Of a stretch of 25,335 bases of DNA, positions 15,604-23,574 are shown piece after piece. How positions within the stretch are numbered: position 1 is the stretch's first letter; each line of letters opens with the position of its first letter. The stretch comes from Solidesulfovibrio magneticus (GTDB lineage Bacteria; Desulfobacterota; Desulfovibrionia; Desulfovibrionales; Desulfovibrionaceae). The translations under genes and the position numbers were made by a program. The stretch is from the NCBI GenBank assembly GCA_002482565.1, contig DLGG01000079.1:600-25934 (forward strand), in the 5' to 3' direction. The notes beneath the pieces are model-generated. The model did no database searches, had not been told where the DNA came from, and worked only from the letters and a program-made list of their open reading frames with translations.

Positions 15604-16566
15604 TCAGCCTCCGATGCCGACGCCCCCGACGTGCTGCCCGGCCAGACAGGCCTTGGCCAGAACATCCTCGCGCGTGTGCGGCGCCACGTCGTGCATGGGA
15701 TAAACCCGGCCCAACTGCCGCCACTTCGCTTCGCCAAGGCGGTGGTAGGGCAGGATGTCGAACCCCTCAAGAGTCGGCAGCCCTGCGGCGAATTGCGCGC
15801 TGGCAACGATATTGGCCTCGCTGTCATTGGCTCCGGGAACAAGAGGCAGACGCAGACGCACGGCGCTGCCTGCCTGGCTCAGGCGGGCAATGTTGTCCAG
15901 GATGCGTTCGTTGGGCATCCCCGTCAGCTCCCGGTGGCGCGCCGTATCCATGTGCTTGATGTCGCACAAGAACAGGTCAACGACGTCGCGCAAGGCGGCC
16001 AACGTCTCCCAGGGCGAGTGACCGCAGGTCTCCACTGCCGTGTGCAGCCCCCTGGCCTTGGCCGCACGCAGGCAGGACAGCAGGAAGTCCGGCTGGGCCG
16101 TGGGCTCCCCGCCGGAAAAGGTCACCCCGCCGCCGGACTCGGCGTAGAACTTCCGGTCCCGATCCACCTCCTCCATGACTTCCCCGGCCGTCAGATAGCG
16201 GCCCACAATGGTCATGGAGCCGGCATAGCAGGACGTCACGCAATCCCCGCACAGGTCGCACCGGACACGGTCGATGCCGATTTCGCCGCCGCCATCGTAG
16301 CAAATGGCCTGCTGGGGACACAGGGTCATGCACTTCACGCACGAGATGCAGTTGTGCGGAATGCGCAGAATTTCCGGGCCGGGAAACATGGACTCGGGAT
16401 TCTGGCACCACTGGCAACGCAGCGGACAGCCCTTGAGAAACACCAGGGTGCGGATGCCGCCGCCGTCATGCACGGCGAAACGCTGGATGTCGAAAACAAG
16501 CCCGGTGGGACCGGGGCGATCCCGGTCGGACAATCGAAACGTGTGCTGACGCTGTTTCCAGTTCAT
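15604..16566 (-). CDS. Glycyl radical enzyme activating enzyme (radical SAM)
   Basis: This enzyme uses S-adenosylmethionine and a 4Fe-4S cluster to place the glycyl radical on its partner. The 320-residue protein has the radical SAM triad Cys47-x3-Cys51-x2-Cys54 (GCPLRCQWC). An inserted ferredoxin-like domain carries two cysteine sets (73/76/79/83 and 103/106/109/113), as in activases of glycerol- and diol-dehydratase-type enzymes but not in pyruvate formate-lyase activase. The SAM-binding SGGEPT follows. The ATG at 16566 (MNWKQRQHTF) was chosen because the longer open frame upstream overlaps the partner gene and is not family-like. It lies 55 bp after the glycyl radical enzyme gene on the same strand, its expected partner. 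Confidence 0.92.
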   Translation of the reverse strand: MNWKQRQHTFRLSDRDRPGPTGLVFDIQRFAVHDGGGIRTLVFLKGCPLRCQWCQNPESMFPGPEILRIPHNCISCVKCMTLCPQQAICYDGGGEIGIDRVRCDLCGDCVTSCYAGSMTIVGRYLTAGEVMEEVDRDRKFYAESGGGVTFSGGEPTAQPDFLLSCLRAAKARGLHTAVETCGHSPWETLAALRDVVDLFLCDIKHMDTARHRELTGMPNERILDNIARLSQAGSAVRLRLPLVPGANDSEANIVASAQFAAGLPTLEGFDILPYHRLGEAKWRQLGRVYPMHDVAPHTREDVLAKACLAGQHVGGVGIGG

Positions 16567-16621
16567 GCAAGGCCTTGGGCCGGGGGACGTCTGGCGTCCC
16601 CCGGCCGTGGGTTGGCGTGGC

Positions 16622-19012
16622 TTAGAAGGTCTGTTCGGTCCGGGCGATGATGTCGTCCTGCAGGGACTTGTCCAGCGCCGTGAAAAAGGCGCTGTAGCCG
16701 GCAACGCGCACCACCAGATTCTTGTAGGCCTCGGGCTGGGCCTGGGCTTCGAGGAGGGTTTCCCGGCTGATGACGTTGTACTGGACGTGGAAACCGCCGT
16801 TTTGGAAGTAGGTTTCTGTCACGGCCTTGAGGTTGTTGAGCCCCTGATCGCCTTCCAGGGCCGTGGGGTGGAACTTCTGGTTGAGCAAAGTGCCGTTGGA
16901 GGCGATTTCATGGTCGAGCTTGGCCACGGACAGCACCGAGGCCGTGGGGCCGCAGGTGTCGCAGCCGGAGATGGGCGAGACGCCGTCGGCAAGCGGGCTC
17001 CAGGCCTTGCGTCCGTCGGGCGTGGCGGCCACCACCGAACCCAGGGGCACGTTGGCCGAGGCCGGGTACAGGCCCGGCTGGAAGCGGCCGCCGCGCGGAT
17101 TGACGTAGCGGTTGACCTCTTCGCAATAGATGCGCGCAGCTTCCTTGGCCACGGCGTCGGCATAGTCGTCGTCGTTGCCGTACTTGGGGGCGCGGTTGAG
17201 AAGCATCTGGCGAAGATCCTCGCGACCCTCGAAATCGCTGTCGAGCGCCTGGCGCAGTTCGGCCAGGGTGAGCAGGCGGTCGTCGAAGACCAGCTTCTTG
17301 ATGGCGGTCAAGCAGTCGCCGGCGTTGGCCACGCCCACGCCCTGGGGACCGGTGAAGTTGTAATGGGCTCCGCCCTCCTGAAGGGATTTGCCGGCGGCGA
17401 TGCAGTCGTCGACCAGGGAGGAGAGAAACGGCAGCGGGCAACGTATGGCATGGGCCATGTCCACGGCGTTGTCGGCAGCGGCCATGAGCCGGACGAAGTA
17501 GGCGGTCTGGGCCTTATAGGAGGCCATCACGTCGTCAAAGGTCTTAAAGGTTTCCAGGCTGCCGGACTTGGGGCCGATCTGCTTGCCGGTGCGCTTGTCG
17601 ACCCCGTCGTTTAAGGCCAGTTCCATGACCTTGCCCATGTTGAAGAAGGCGGCGTCGTGCCAGCCCTCGGTCTTGCCGCCCACTTGGGGTTCCACACAGC
17701 CGATGATGCCGTAGTCCCGGGCATCCTCGCGGGTCAGTCCCCGGGCCAGCAGGGCCGGAATGATCACCCGATCGTTGTAGTAGGCCGGGTAGCCCATGCC
17801 CAGGCGGCTGATTTCGCCGGCCTTTTTGTATAGCGCCGCCGGCGTGCCCTCGTGGATGCGGATGGACAGCGAGGGAGCGTAGAGCTTGGTGTTGGCCGCG
17901 GCCTGCAGGCACATGAACGACAGGTCGTTGGTGGCGTCGGAACCGTCGCGCTTCTGGCCGCCGACGATGAGGTTCATGAACATGGGGTAGCCGGCGAAGG
18001 CCATGGTGGAGTTTTCGTCGCGCACCTTGTTGAGTTCGGCAAACTTGATCCAGAGAAGATCCAGGAGTTCCTGGGCTTTTTCCGGCAACACCCGGCCCTT
18101 GTCCCGGGCATGGTAGGGTTCCATGTACTGGTCAAAACGCATGGGTGAGATGGAGTGGCCGTTGGACTCGATCTGGATGACCAGATGGACGAACCAAAAG
18201 GCCTGGACCGCCTCGTGGAAGGTTTCGGCCGGCTGGGCCGGCACCTTGCGGCAGATGCGGGCGATTTCCGTCAGTTCGTCGCGCCGGATCGGATCGGCGC
18301 AGTCGGCGGCCATGGAGGAGGCCAGGGTGGCGAAGCGGCCTGCGAAATCGATGACAGCCTGATTGGCGATGATGACCGCTTCGAGGAAATGGCGCTTTTT
18401 GAGCTGTTCGGCGTCGGCATAGTCCAGGGCTTCAAGGGCTTGCCGGGCGGCGGCGATGACGCTGGACAGGCCTTGGCTGATCGCTTTGTCATAGTCCACG
18501 GAAATGTGGCCCACGCCGTTGTAGAAGTAGTTGCCCACGGTATAGACTACGTCGTTGTGGGCTTCCAGGGCTTGGGGCGGCATCATGGCGGCGGCGAACT
18601 CGTTGGTGGTCTTGCCGTCCCAGTAGGCGAAGGCCTGGCGCAGCTTGGCCTTGGTTTCCTCGGAGATCAAAAAGACGTCGGCTGTGCGGTTGGCCAGGCG
18701 GTCGAGTTCGGCTTCGACCCATTTGCACGAAAATTCGGGAAAGATGGGGGCGCTTCTGGGCTTGCTGGCCTGGTTGCCCACGATGAGTTCCCCGTCCTGA
18801 ATGAAAATCGGCATGCCGGCCAGGATCTTCTCCAGGGCCTTGGCCCGGCGAAGGACCATGGGCAGGGCCTCGGTCTCCTTGTAGGACTCGGTGATGAGCA
18901 TGGCCCGTTCGGGACAGATGCTCGGCGTGGTGTCGACAAACCGGGCCAGGGCGGCAGTGGTGCGTTGGGTGGGGCCATGGAGCTCGGGCGCTTGAACCTG
19001 ATGTTGGGACAT
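16622..19012 (-). CDS. Glycyl radical enzyme, glycerol/1,2-diol dehydratase-like
   Basis: A 796-residue cytosolic enzyme with the two hallmarks of its superfamily: the active-site Cys439-x-Glu441 (GIIGCVEPQ) and the C-terminal glycyl radical loop RVAGYSAFF with Gly772. GCVEP excludes pyruvate formate-lyase. Other segments, NYFYNGVGHISVDY, IESNGHSISPMRFDQYMEPY and KTEGWHDAAFFN, resemble the B12-independent glycerol and propanediol dehydratases. Choline lyase and isethionate lyase are related alternatives that cannot be excluded by eye. The ATG at 19012 is preceded by GGAGGA at good spacing; the frame runs slightly further upstream without family support. No long N-terminal encapsulation peptide and no microcompartment gene is visible. 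It is co-directional with the DUF336 gene 53 bp upstream and its activase downstream. Confidence 0.9.
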   Translation of the reverse strand: MSQHQVQAPELHGPTQRTTAALARFVDTTPSICPERAMLITESYKETEALPMVLRRAKALEKILAGMPIFIQDGELIVGNQASKPRSAPIFPEFSCKWVEAELDRLANRTADVFLISEETKAKLRQAFAYWDGKTTNEFAAAMMPPQALEAHNDVVYTVGNYFYNGVGHISVDYDKAISQGLSSVIAAARQALEALDYADAEQLKKRHFLEAVIIANQAVIDFAGRFATLASSMAADCADPIRRDELTEIARICRKVPAQPAETFHEAVQAFWFVHLVIQIESNGHSISPMRFDQYMEPYHARDKGRVLPEKAQELLDLLWIKFAELNKVRDENSTMAFAGYPMFMNLIVGGQKRDGSDATNDLSFMCLQAAANTKLYAPSLSIRIHEGTPAALYKKAGEISRLGMGYPAYYNDRVIIPALLARGLTREDARDYGIIGCVEPQVGGKTEGWHDAAFFNMGKVMELALNDGVDKRTGKQIGPKSGSLETFKTFDDVMASYKAQTAYFVRLMAAADNAVDMAHAIRCPLPFLSSLVDDCIAAGKSLQEGGAHYNFTGPQGVGVANAGDCLTAIKKLVFDDRLLTLAELRQALDSDFEGREDLRQMLLNRAPKYGNDDDYADAVAKEAARIYCEEVNRYVNPRGGRFQPGLYPASANVPLGSVVAATPDGRKAWSPLADGVSPISGCDTCGPTASVLSVAKLDHEIASNGTLLNQKFHPTALEGDQGLNNLKAVTETYFQNGGFHVQYNVISRETLLEAQAQPEAYKNLVVRVAGYSAFFTALDKSLQDDIIARTEQTF

Positions 19013-19065
19013 TGCTTCCTCCGGATGGTTATGTGTCGTTGCGACGTGCCGCCGCAAAAAGCGAC

Positions 19066-19464
19066 TCAATAGGCGGCCAGGCCGGCTTCGGCGCAGGCCG
19101 TGTCCTGGGCCACGCTGCCGCCGCTGACGCCGATGCCGCCAACGACCCGGCCGTTTTCCAGGATGGGCAGGCCGCCGCCAAAGGTGACGATGCGTCCGCC
19201 GCAGGCCCGGCCAAGGCCGAACAATTCGGCTCCGGGCTGGGACAGGCTGCCGATTGTGGCGGTGTCGGCCTTGACGGCCACGGCCGAATAGGCCTTGTCC
19301 CGGGCCAGATCGATGCTGACCAGCAGGGCGTCGTCCTGGCGGTCCAAGGCGGCCAGGTTGCCGCCGGCATCGACCACGGCCACGACCATGGGGACGCCCA
19401 GGGCGTCGGCCTTGGCCTTGGCCGCCTCGATCATGCGGCGGGCGGCTTGGAGGGTGACGGGCAT
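19066..19464 (-). CDS. DUF336 (GlcG/HbpS/PduO C-terminal-like) protein
   Basis: A 132-residue protein beginning MPVTLQAARRMIEAAKAKAD, with the family core VPMVVAVVDAGGNLAALDR, ARDKAYSAVAVK, GGLPILENGRVVGGIGVSGG and a final QDTACAEAGL. Members include the heme-binding HbpS, GlcG of glycolate loci and the C-terminal domain of PduO in propanediol utilisation. Its chemistry is not well established; binding heme or another cofactor is the common theme. AAGGAG lies 7 nt before the ATG. It is the first gene of the glycyl radical operon and lies directly behind the sigma54-like promoter, so it probably serves the dehydratase pathway. The family call is firm, the role is inferred. Confidence 0.88.
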   Translation of the reverse strand: MPVTLQAARRMIEAAKAKADALGVPMVVAVVDAGGNLAALDRQDDALLVSIDLARDKAYSAVAVKADTATIGSLSQPGAELFGLGRACGGRIVTFGGGLPILENGRVVGGIGVSGGSVAQDTACAEAGLAAY

Positions 19465-19539
19465 GGCAGGGCTCCTTGTCGTTGCCGGAGGCGGCTCAGG
19501 CGTCCGGGCCGAGAGTGGACAGTGCTCTGGGCATGACTT

Positions 19540-19558
19540 TTTTCAAACGCTGTTCCAA
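19540..19558 (-). promoter_or_regulatory. Sigma54-like promoter of the glycyl radical operon
   Basis: The minus strand reads TTGGAACAGCGTTTGAAA, close to the -24/-12 consensus TGGCAC-N5-TTGC. The -24 GG is present; the -12 element is GA instead of GC at the correct 10-bp spacing. A start near 19530 gives a leader of about 65 nt to the DUF336 gene. It fits the sigma54-dependent regulator encoded in the divergent operon. Confidence 0.5.
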
Positions 19559-19591
19559 ACGATAAAATACAATTTATTTTAGTAAGTTAAC

Positions 19592-19607
19592 TGAAATCGA
19601 CATTTCA
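19592..19607. promoter_or_regulatory. Dyad TGAAAT-N4-ATTTCA in AT-rich stretch
   Basis: A perfect 6-bp inverted repeat lies between the sigma54-like promoter and the upstream dyads, beside the AT-rich run 19560-19590. It could bind a second regulator or lie in a bend needed for enhancer looping. No specific protein can be named. Confidence 0.35.
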
Positions 19608-19634
19608 AGAACGGCTTTGCCCCGCCCTCCCCCG

Positions 19635-19646
19635 CAACCAGGGTTG
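19635..19646. promoter_or_regulatory. Putative enhancer dyad 1, CAACC-N2-GGTTG
   Basis: A perfect inverted repeat, extended on one side to GGTTGACA. It lies about 80-95 bp upstream of the sigma54-like promoter. It shares its half-sites with dyads at 19713 and 19733. Confidence 0.55.
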
Positions 19647-19712
19647 ACAAAAACCGGCTGACCGGACAGGCCAAAGGCCCTAGCCCCAGGTCGGACGGGC
19701 CTTGGAGGCTGT

Positions 19713-19724
19713 CAACCGTGGTTG
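19713..19724. promoter_or_regulatory. Putative enhancer dyad 2, CAACC-N2-GGTTG
   Basis: A perfect copy of the same dyad, 78 bp from dyad 1, with outer bases TGTCAACC on one side and GGTTGTCG on the other. It is about 160 bp upstream of the sigma54-like promoter. Confidence 0.55.
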
Positions 19725-19732
19725 TCGCCAGC

Positions 19733-19744
19733 CAAGGGTGGTTG
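19733..19744. promoter_or_regulatory. Putative enhancer dyad 3, degenerate copy
   Basis: CAAGG-N2-GGTTG, with one half-site intact (GGTTGTCA). It is spaced 20 bp, about two helical turns, from dyad 2, so two regulator dimers could bind on the same DNA face. Confidence 0.4.
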
Positions 19745-19968
19745 TCACGATCACGCAAGCGCGGGCAAAGACGCCGGGCTGGCGGCCGGCAAGAGGCTTT
19801 CCCAGGACAAAAACGGGGCATTTCTCCGGAATAAACGCGGGGAACCGTCTGCCAAAGCCCGTATCCGGCTCGGTCTGGGCGAGACCGGGAAGGCTGCGGC
19901 GGCACGGATCTGGCAAAGCTGCCCAGGACTTGGGAGGGCGCGGCCAGAGCGCGCCGGGAGGGAGCGAC

Positions 19969-21945
19969 ATGGAGCCACGGGAGCTTGGGCCGGCGCAGCA
20001 GCGTCCGGCCAGGGGGACGCTGCTGCGGGAGCTCGAAAGCCTGCGCGCCCGCATTCGCGAACTGGAAACAGGCTATGGCCTGTGTCTCCTGCGCGATCCG
20101 ACGCGGCCGGGATTTCGCTGGCCGGCCGAAACGCCGGCCGACAGCCAGCTGGCCTTCCGCGACATTTTCAATCTTGAGGCCATCCAGGAAATCCAGGACG
20201 CCTTTGCCGCCGCCACCAACGTCGCCTCCATCATCACCGAGGTCGACGGCCGTCCCATCACCCGCCCGAGCCGCTTCTGCCGCCTGTGCCGGGAAGTGGT
20301 GCGCCGCACGCCGACCGGCCTTGCCAACTGCATCCGTTCCGACGCGGCTTTCGGGTCCAACGATCCTCTGGAGCCGATCATGCGTCCGTGCCTGAGCAGC
20401 GGCCTGTGGGACGGCGGCACGAGCATCTACGTGGGCGAGCGCCATGTGGCCAATTGGGTGGTGGGACAGGTGCGCATCGAAAGCGGCGACGACGACCGGA
20501 TGCGCGCCTACGCGGCCGAGATCGGGGCCAACGAAGAACAGTACCGGACCGCCCTGGCCGAAGTCCCGGTCATGACCCGCGAACAGTTTCTCAACGTGTG
20601 CCAGGCGCTTTGCCTGATCGCCTACCAGATCTCGACCCTGGCGGAAAACAATTACTTGCAGGCCCAGGCCATCGAACGACTGCGGCAGGCGGAAGTGGCT
20701 TTGCGGGAAAGCGAAGAGCGTTTCCGACAGCTTTCCGGGGCCACGTTTGAAGGCATCTTCATTCACCAGGGCGGCAGGATTCTGGACGTCAACAAGGCTG
20801 GCTGCGCCATGTTCGGCCAGACGCGCCAGACGCTGCTTGGTCGCAACGTCGAAAGCCTGGTCTCCCTGGCCGACCGTCCCCTGGCAGCGGCCTGTCCCGA
20901 CGCCGACGACGGGGACGCCTGTCTGGCGAAATTCCTGGGGCCGGGGGGCGAGGAGCGGGTCTGCGAAATCCGGGAGCGCGACATGGCTTATCAAGGCCGC
21001 GCCGCCCGGGTGCTGGCCGTACGCGACATCACCGAGCAGGTGTTGGCCGATCAGGTGGCCAAGGAAAAACAGCAGCAGCTGATCCAGGCCGACAAAATGG
21101 TTTCGCTTGGGGTGCTCGTGGCCGGCATGGCCCACGAGATCAACAACCCCAACAGCGTGATCACGCTGAACCTTCCGCTGCTTCAGGAGGTCTGGGAAGA
21201 CATCGCGCCCATCCTTGACGCCTATTACCGGGACAACGGCGATTTTCTGGCCGGGGGCCTTGAGTATTCCGAACTGCGCGACCAGATGCCCGATCTTCTG
21301 GCCCGCATGTTTGAAGGAGCCACCCGCATCCGCGGCATTGTCGGCAGTCTCAAGAATTTCTCGCGCCACTCGCCCGAGGATTTCAAATGGGACATCGACA
21401 TCAATGCCGTCGTGCGCAGTTCCTTGGAACTTGTCGGCAATCTTGTGGCCAAGAGCACACGCCGCTTCACCATGTCCCTGGCCGAAGGCCTGCCGCCGGT
21501 GACCGCCAATCCGCAAAAACTCTCCCAGGTCGTCATCAATCTCGTGGTCAACGCCTGCGAGGCTCTGTCCGAGCCCAGTCAGGCCATTGGCGTGAAGACC
21601 TTTTATGATGCCGCCGCGGATTGCCTGGTCGTCCGGGTGACGGACGGGGGCATGGGCATATCGCCGGACGTGCTGTCCAAGATCATGGACCCGTTTTTCA
21701 CCACCAAACGGGAAACCGGCGGCACGGGGCTTGGGCTTTCCGTATCCGCCACCATCGTCGAGGAACATGGCGGGCGTTTGACCTTTGCTTCCGATCCCGG
21801 CGTCATGACCACGGTGGAGCTGCGGCTGCCGGCCTGCGCGGCCGGCCGGACCAAGACAACAGATCGGCCCGCCCCCAATGGGTCAGGCCGATCAATCCCG
21901 GCGTCAGCCGGTTCCAGGGGCCAGGATGACAGGGATGGAGCGTAA
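19969..21945 (+). CDS. PocR-PAS sensor histidine kinase
   Basis: A 658-residue soluble sensor kinase without membrane segments. After a short coiled start (about 14-35), a PocR ligand-binding domain spans about 60-225 (FRDIFNLEAIQEIQDAFA, a Cys-rich RFCRLCREVV, then GGTSIYVGERHVANWVVGQVR). PocR domains bind small molecules such as 1,2-propanediol. A PAS domain follows (about 245-360), then the kinase core: phospho-acceptor His389 (MAHEINNP), N box INLVVNACEAL, and ATP-lid motifs VTDGGMGIS, DPFFTTK and GGTGLGLSVS. The ATG at 19969 has GGGAGGGAG upstream; an open frame further upstream runs through the regulatory dyads and is unlikely to be translated. It overlaps the response regulator gene by 20 bp and is divergent from the glycyl radical operon, which it probably controls. 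Confidence 0.92.
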   Translation: MEPRELGPAQQRPARGTLLRELESLRARIRELETGYGLCLLRDPTRPGFRWPAETPADSQLAFRDIFNLEAIQEIQDAFAAATNVASIITEVDGRPITRPSRFCRLCREVVRRTPTGLANCIRSDAAFGSNDPLEPIMRPCLSSGLWDGGTSIYVGERHVANWVVGQVRIESGDDDRMRAYAAEIGANEEQYRTALAEVPVMTREQFLNVCQALCLIAYQISTLAENNYLQAQAIERLRQAEVALRESEERFRQLSGATFEGIFIHQGGRILDVNKAGCAMFGQTRQTLLGRNVESLVSLADRPLAAACPDADDGDACLAKFLGPGGEERVCEIRERDMAYQGRAARVLAVRDITEQVLADQVAKEKQQQLIQADKMVSLGVLVAGMAHEINNPNSVITLNLPLLQEVWEDIAPILDAYYRDNGDFLAGGLEYSELRDQMPDLLARMFEGATRIRGIVGSLKNFSRHSPEDFKWDIDINAVVRSSLELVGNLVAKSTRRFTMSLAEGLPPVTANPQKLSQVVINLVVNACEALSEPSQAIGVKTFYDAAADCLVVRVTDGGMGISPDVLSKIMDPFFTTKRETGGTGLGLSVSATIVEEHGGRLTFASDPGVMTTVELRLPACAAGRTKTTDRPAPNGSGRSIPASAGSRGQDDRDGA

Positions 21946-23398
21946 CAAGCCAAAACCGGTTTCGCCCCGCTATCCGGTGTTGCTCGTGGACAACGAAGAG
22001 GCGTGGCTGCGCAGCTTTCAAAACGCCCTGCGCGCCTCGGGCGTGGACAACGTCATGACGCTCTCCGACAGCCGTATGGTGCTCGAAGCCCTTGGGCGGC
22101 AGCAATACTGCGCCGTGGCCGTGGACCTCATGATGCCCCATATCGCCGGCGAGGAACTCATCCCGCTTATTTTGGCCGAGCATCCGGAATTGCCGGTGCT
22201 TGTCATCTCCGGTCTCAACCAAATCAAGACCGCCATCAACTGCATCCGACTTGGGGCGTTTGATTTCATCGTCAAGACCGAATCGCGCAACACCTTGATC
22301 GCCGGCATCAAGCACGCCATTGAGATCTTCGAGTTGCGCCGGGAGAACTCCACCCTGCGCCAGCGCCTGTTCCAGGAGGAGCTTGACTGTCCCGAACATT
22401 TCGCGGCCATCGTCACCGCCGACAAAACCATGCGGACGGTGTTCCACTATGCCGAGGCCGTGGCGGAGACGTCCTGGCCGGTACTGCTGATCGGGGAGAG
22501 CGGAACCGGCAAGGAGTTGATCGCCCAGGCTATGCATCGGGCCAGCCGGCGGACGGGCAAGTTCGTAGCCGTCAATATGGCCGGGCTGGACGACAATATC
22601 GTGGCCGACACCCTTTTTGGCCATACCAAAGGGGCCTTTACCGGGGCGTCCCAGGTCCGGGCGGGCCTGGTCGAGACGGCCCGGGGCGGCACGTTGTTTT
22701 TGGATGAAATCGGCGATTTGAGCCTGCAGTCCCAAAAAAAGCTGCTGCGTCTGCTCCAGGAGGCGGAATACGCGCCCCTTGGTTCGGACGTTTCGCGCAA
22801 ATCCACGGCCCGCATCATCGCCGCGACGCACCAGGATCTCAACGCCCAGCAGGAACAGGGACTTTTTCGGCGCGACCTGTATTTCCGGTTGCGCGGCCAC
22901 ATGGTGACCCTACCGCCGCTGCGGGATCGGATCGGCGATCTGCCGCTGCTCATCGACCATTTCGCGGACCAGGCGGCCCGGGAAATGGGGGTCGCGCTGC
23001 GTCCGGACGTCCCGGGCATCGCGGCCCTGCTGGGCCGGTATGCCTTCCCGGGCAATGTCCGCGAATTGTGCCATCTCGTGCACGACGCGGCCCGTCTGGC
23101 CGACGGCGGACAGCTTGGGCCAAAACAGTTCCGCTTGGTCCTGCCTTTCGATCCTGTGGCCGGGCAGGGGCTCCCCGGAGCAACGTCGGACACGGGACTT
23201 CTGGGCTTTGGTCACAGGCTGCCCACGCTTAATCAGGCGCGTACACTGCTGTTTGAAGAAGCGTTGCGCCGGGCGGGCGGCAACCAGTCTGTTGCCGCCC
23301 GGCTCCTTGGCGTATCGCGGCAGGCGGTCAGCAAATACCGCCAATCGTTCCAGGATCACGAAGAGGATCAACCCCAGTCTTCCTCGAAAGGATCATAA
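21926..23398 (+). CDS. Sigma54-dependent response regulator (NtrC family)
   Basis: A 490-residue transcription activator. The receiver domain (about 13-130) carries phospho-acceptor Asp67 (VAVDLMMPH). The central AAA+ domain has Walker A GESGTGKE, the sigma54-contact loop GAFTGA (residues 236-241), Walker B GTLFLDEIGD and the arginine-finger region FRRDLYFRL. A C-terminal Fis-type helix-turn-helix reads NQSVAARLLGVSRQAVSKYR. All elements needed for phosphorylation-dependent sigma54 activation are present. ATG 21926 overlaps the kinase gene; a second ATG at 21935 is possible. With the PocR kinase it forms a two-component pair whose likely target is the sigma54-like promoter at 19540. It ends in low-complexity QPQSSSKGS. 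Confidence 0.94.
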   Translation: MTGMERNKPKPVSPRYPVLLVDNEEAWLRSFQNALRASGVDNVMTLSDSRMVLEALGRQQYCAVAVDLMMPHIAGEELIPLILAEHPELPVLVISGLNQIKTAINCIRLGAFDFIVKTESRNTLIAGIKHAIEIFELRRENSTLRQRLFQEELDCPEHFAAIVTADKTMRTVFHYAEAVAETSWPVLLIGESGTGKELIAQAMHRASRRTGKFVAVNMAGLDDNIVADTLFGHTKGAFTGASQVRAGLVETARGGTLFLDEIGDLSLQSQKKLLRLLQEAEYAPLGSDVSRKSTARIIAATHQDLNAQQEQGLFRRDLYFRLRGHMVTLPPLRDRIGDLPLLIDHFADQAAREMGVALRPDVPGIAALLGRYAFPGNVRELCHLVHDAARLADGGQLGPKQFRLVLPFDPVAGQGLPGATSDTGLLGFGHRLPTLNQARTLLFEEALRRAGGNQSVAARLLGVSRQAVSKYRQSFQDHEEDQPQSSSKGS

Positions 23399-23481
23399 AG
23401 CTCCCGATTGACGCGCAAGGGGATGCTTGCCCGGTCGGTACGGACTTCGATAGCGGGTCGGCTCAAATAGCCTCTACCGTT
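23368..23481 (-). pseudogene. Short decayed ORF, C-terminal remnant of unknown protein
   Basis: A 37-codon open stretch between a TAG at 23482-23484 and a TGA at 23368 reads GYLSRPAIEVRTDRASIPLR and then VNRELYDPFEEDWG. Composition and codon use look protein-like, but there is no convincing start: TTG after GY is the only candidate. It overlaps the 3' end of the response regulator on the opposite strand. A further protein-like stretch (YLDNIEFLQDVSSFSDVLQW) lies just upstream in another frame, suggesting one broken gene. The family was not recognised. Confidence 0.3.
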
Positions 23482-23574
23482 CTAGAGAACCGGGCCATTG
23501 GAGAACATCTGAAAAGCTGGAGACGTCCTGTAGAAACTCGATGTTGTCCAAGTAAATGGTTGCGGACGACAAAG
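23399..23574. other. Junction between two-component operon and integrase operon
   Basis: No intact gene. It contains most of the decayed minus-strand ORF described above and the pair GTTCT-N2-AGAAC at 23479-23490. No intrinsic terminator for the response regulator gene was found. Confidence 0.4.

Noticed and set aside
14121..15842. 573-residue minus-strand ORF with repeated GLPPRERGR / GTTPARAGKT / DYPRASGED motifs
   Set aside because: It is the CRISPR repeat read in three successive frames: a 61-bp period shifts the frame by one each unit and the repeat has no stop on that strand.
16567..16704. 46-residue N-terminal extension of the activating enzyme
   Set aside because: It overlaps the glycyl radical enzyme gene and has no family resemblance; ATG 16566 gives the normal activase N-terminus.
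19644..19672. TTGACA as a -35 element for the sensor kinase gene
   Set aside because: No -10-like hexamer occurs 16-18 bp downstream; the hexamer is better explained as the half-site of dyad 1.
19702..19968. N-terminal extension of the sensor kinase to a start at 19702
   Set aside because: The extension runs through the operator dyads, has no domain character and lacks the good ribosome binding site found at 19969.
19579..21768. 729-residue minus-strand ORF opposite the sensor kinase
   Set aside because: Antisense shadow; the plus strand shows full PocR, PAS and kinase motifs.
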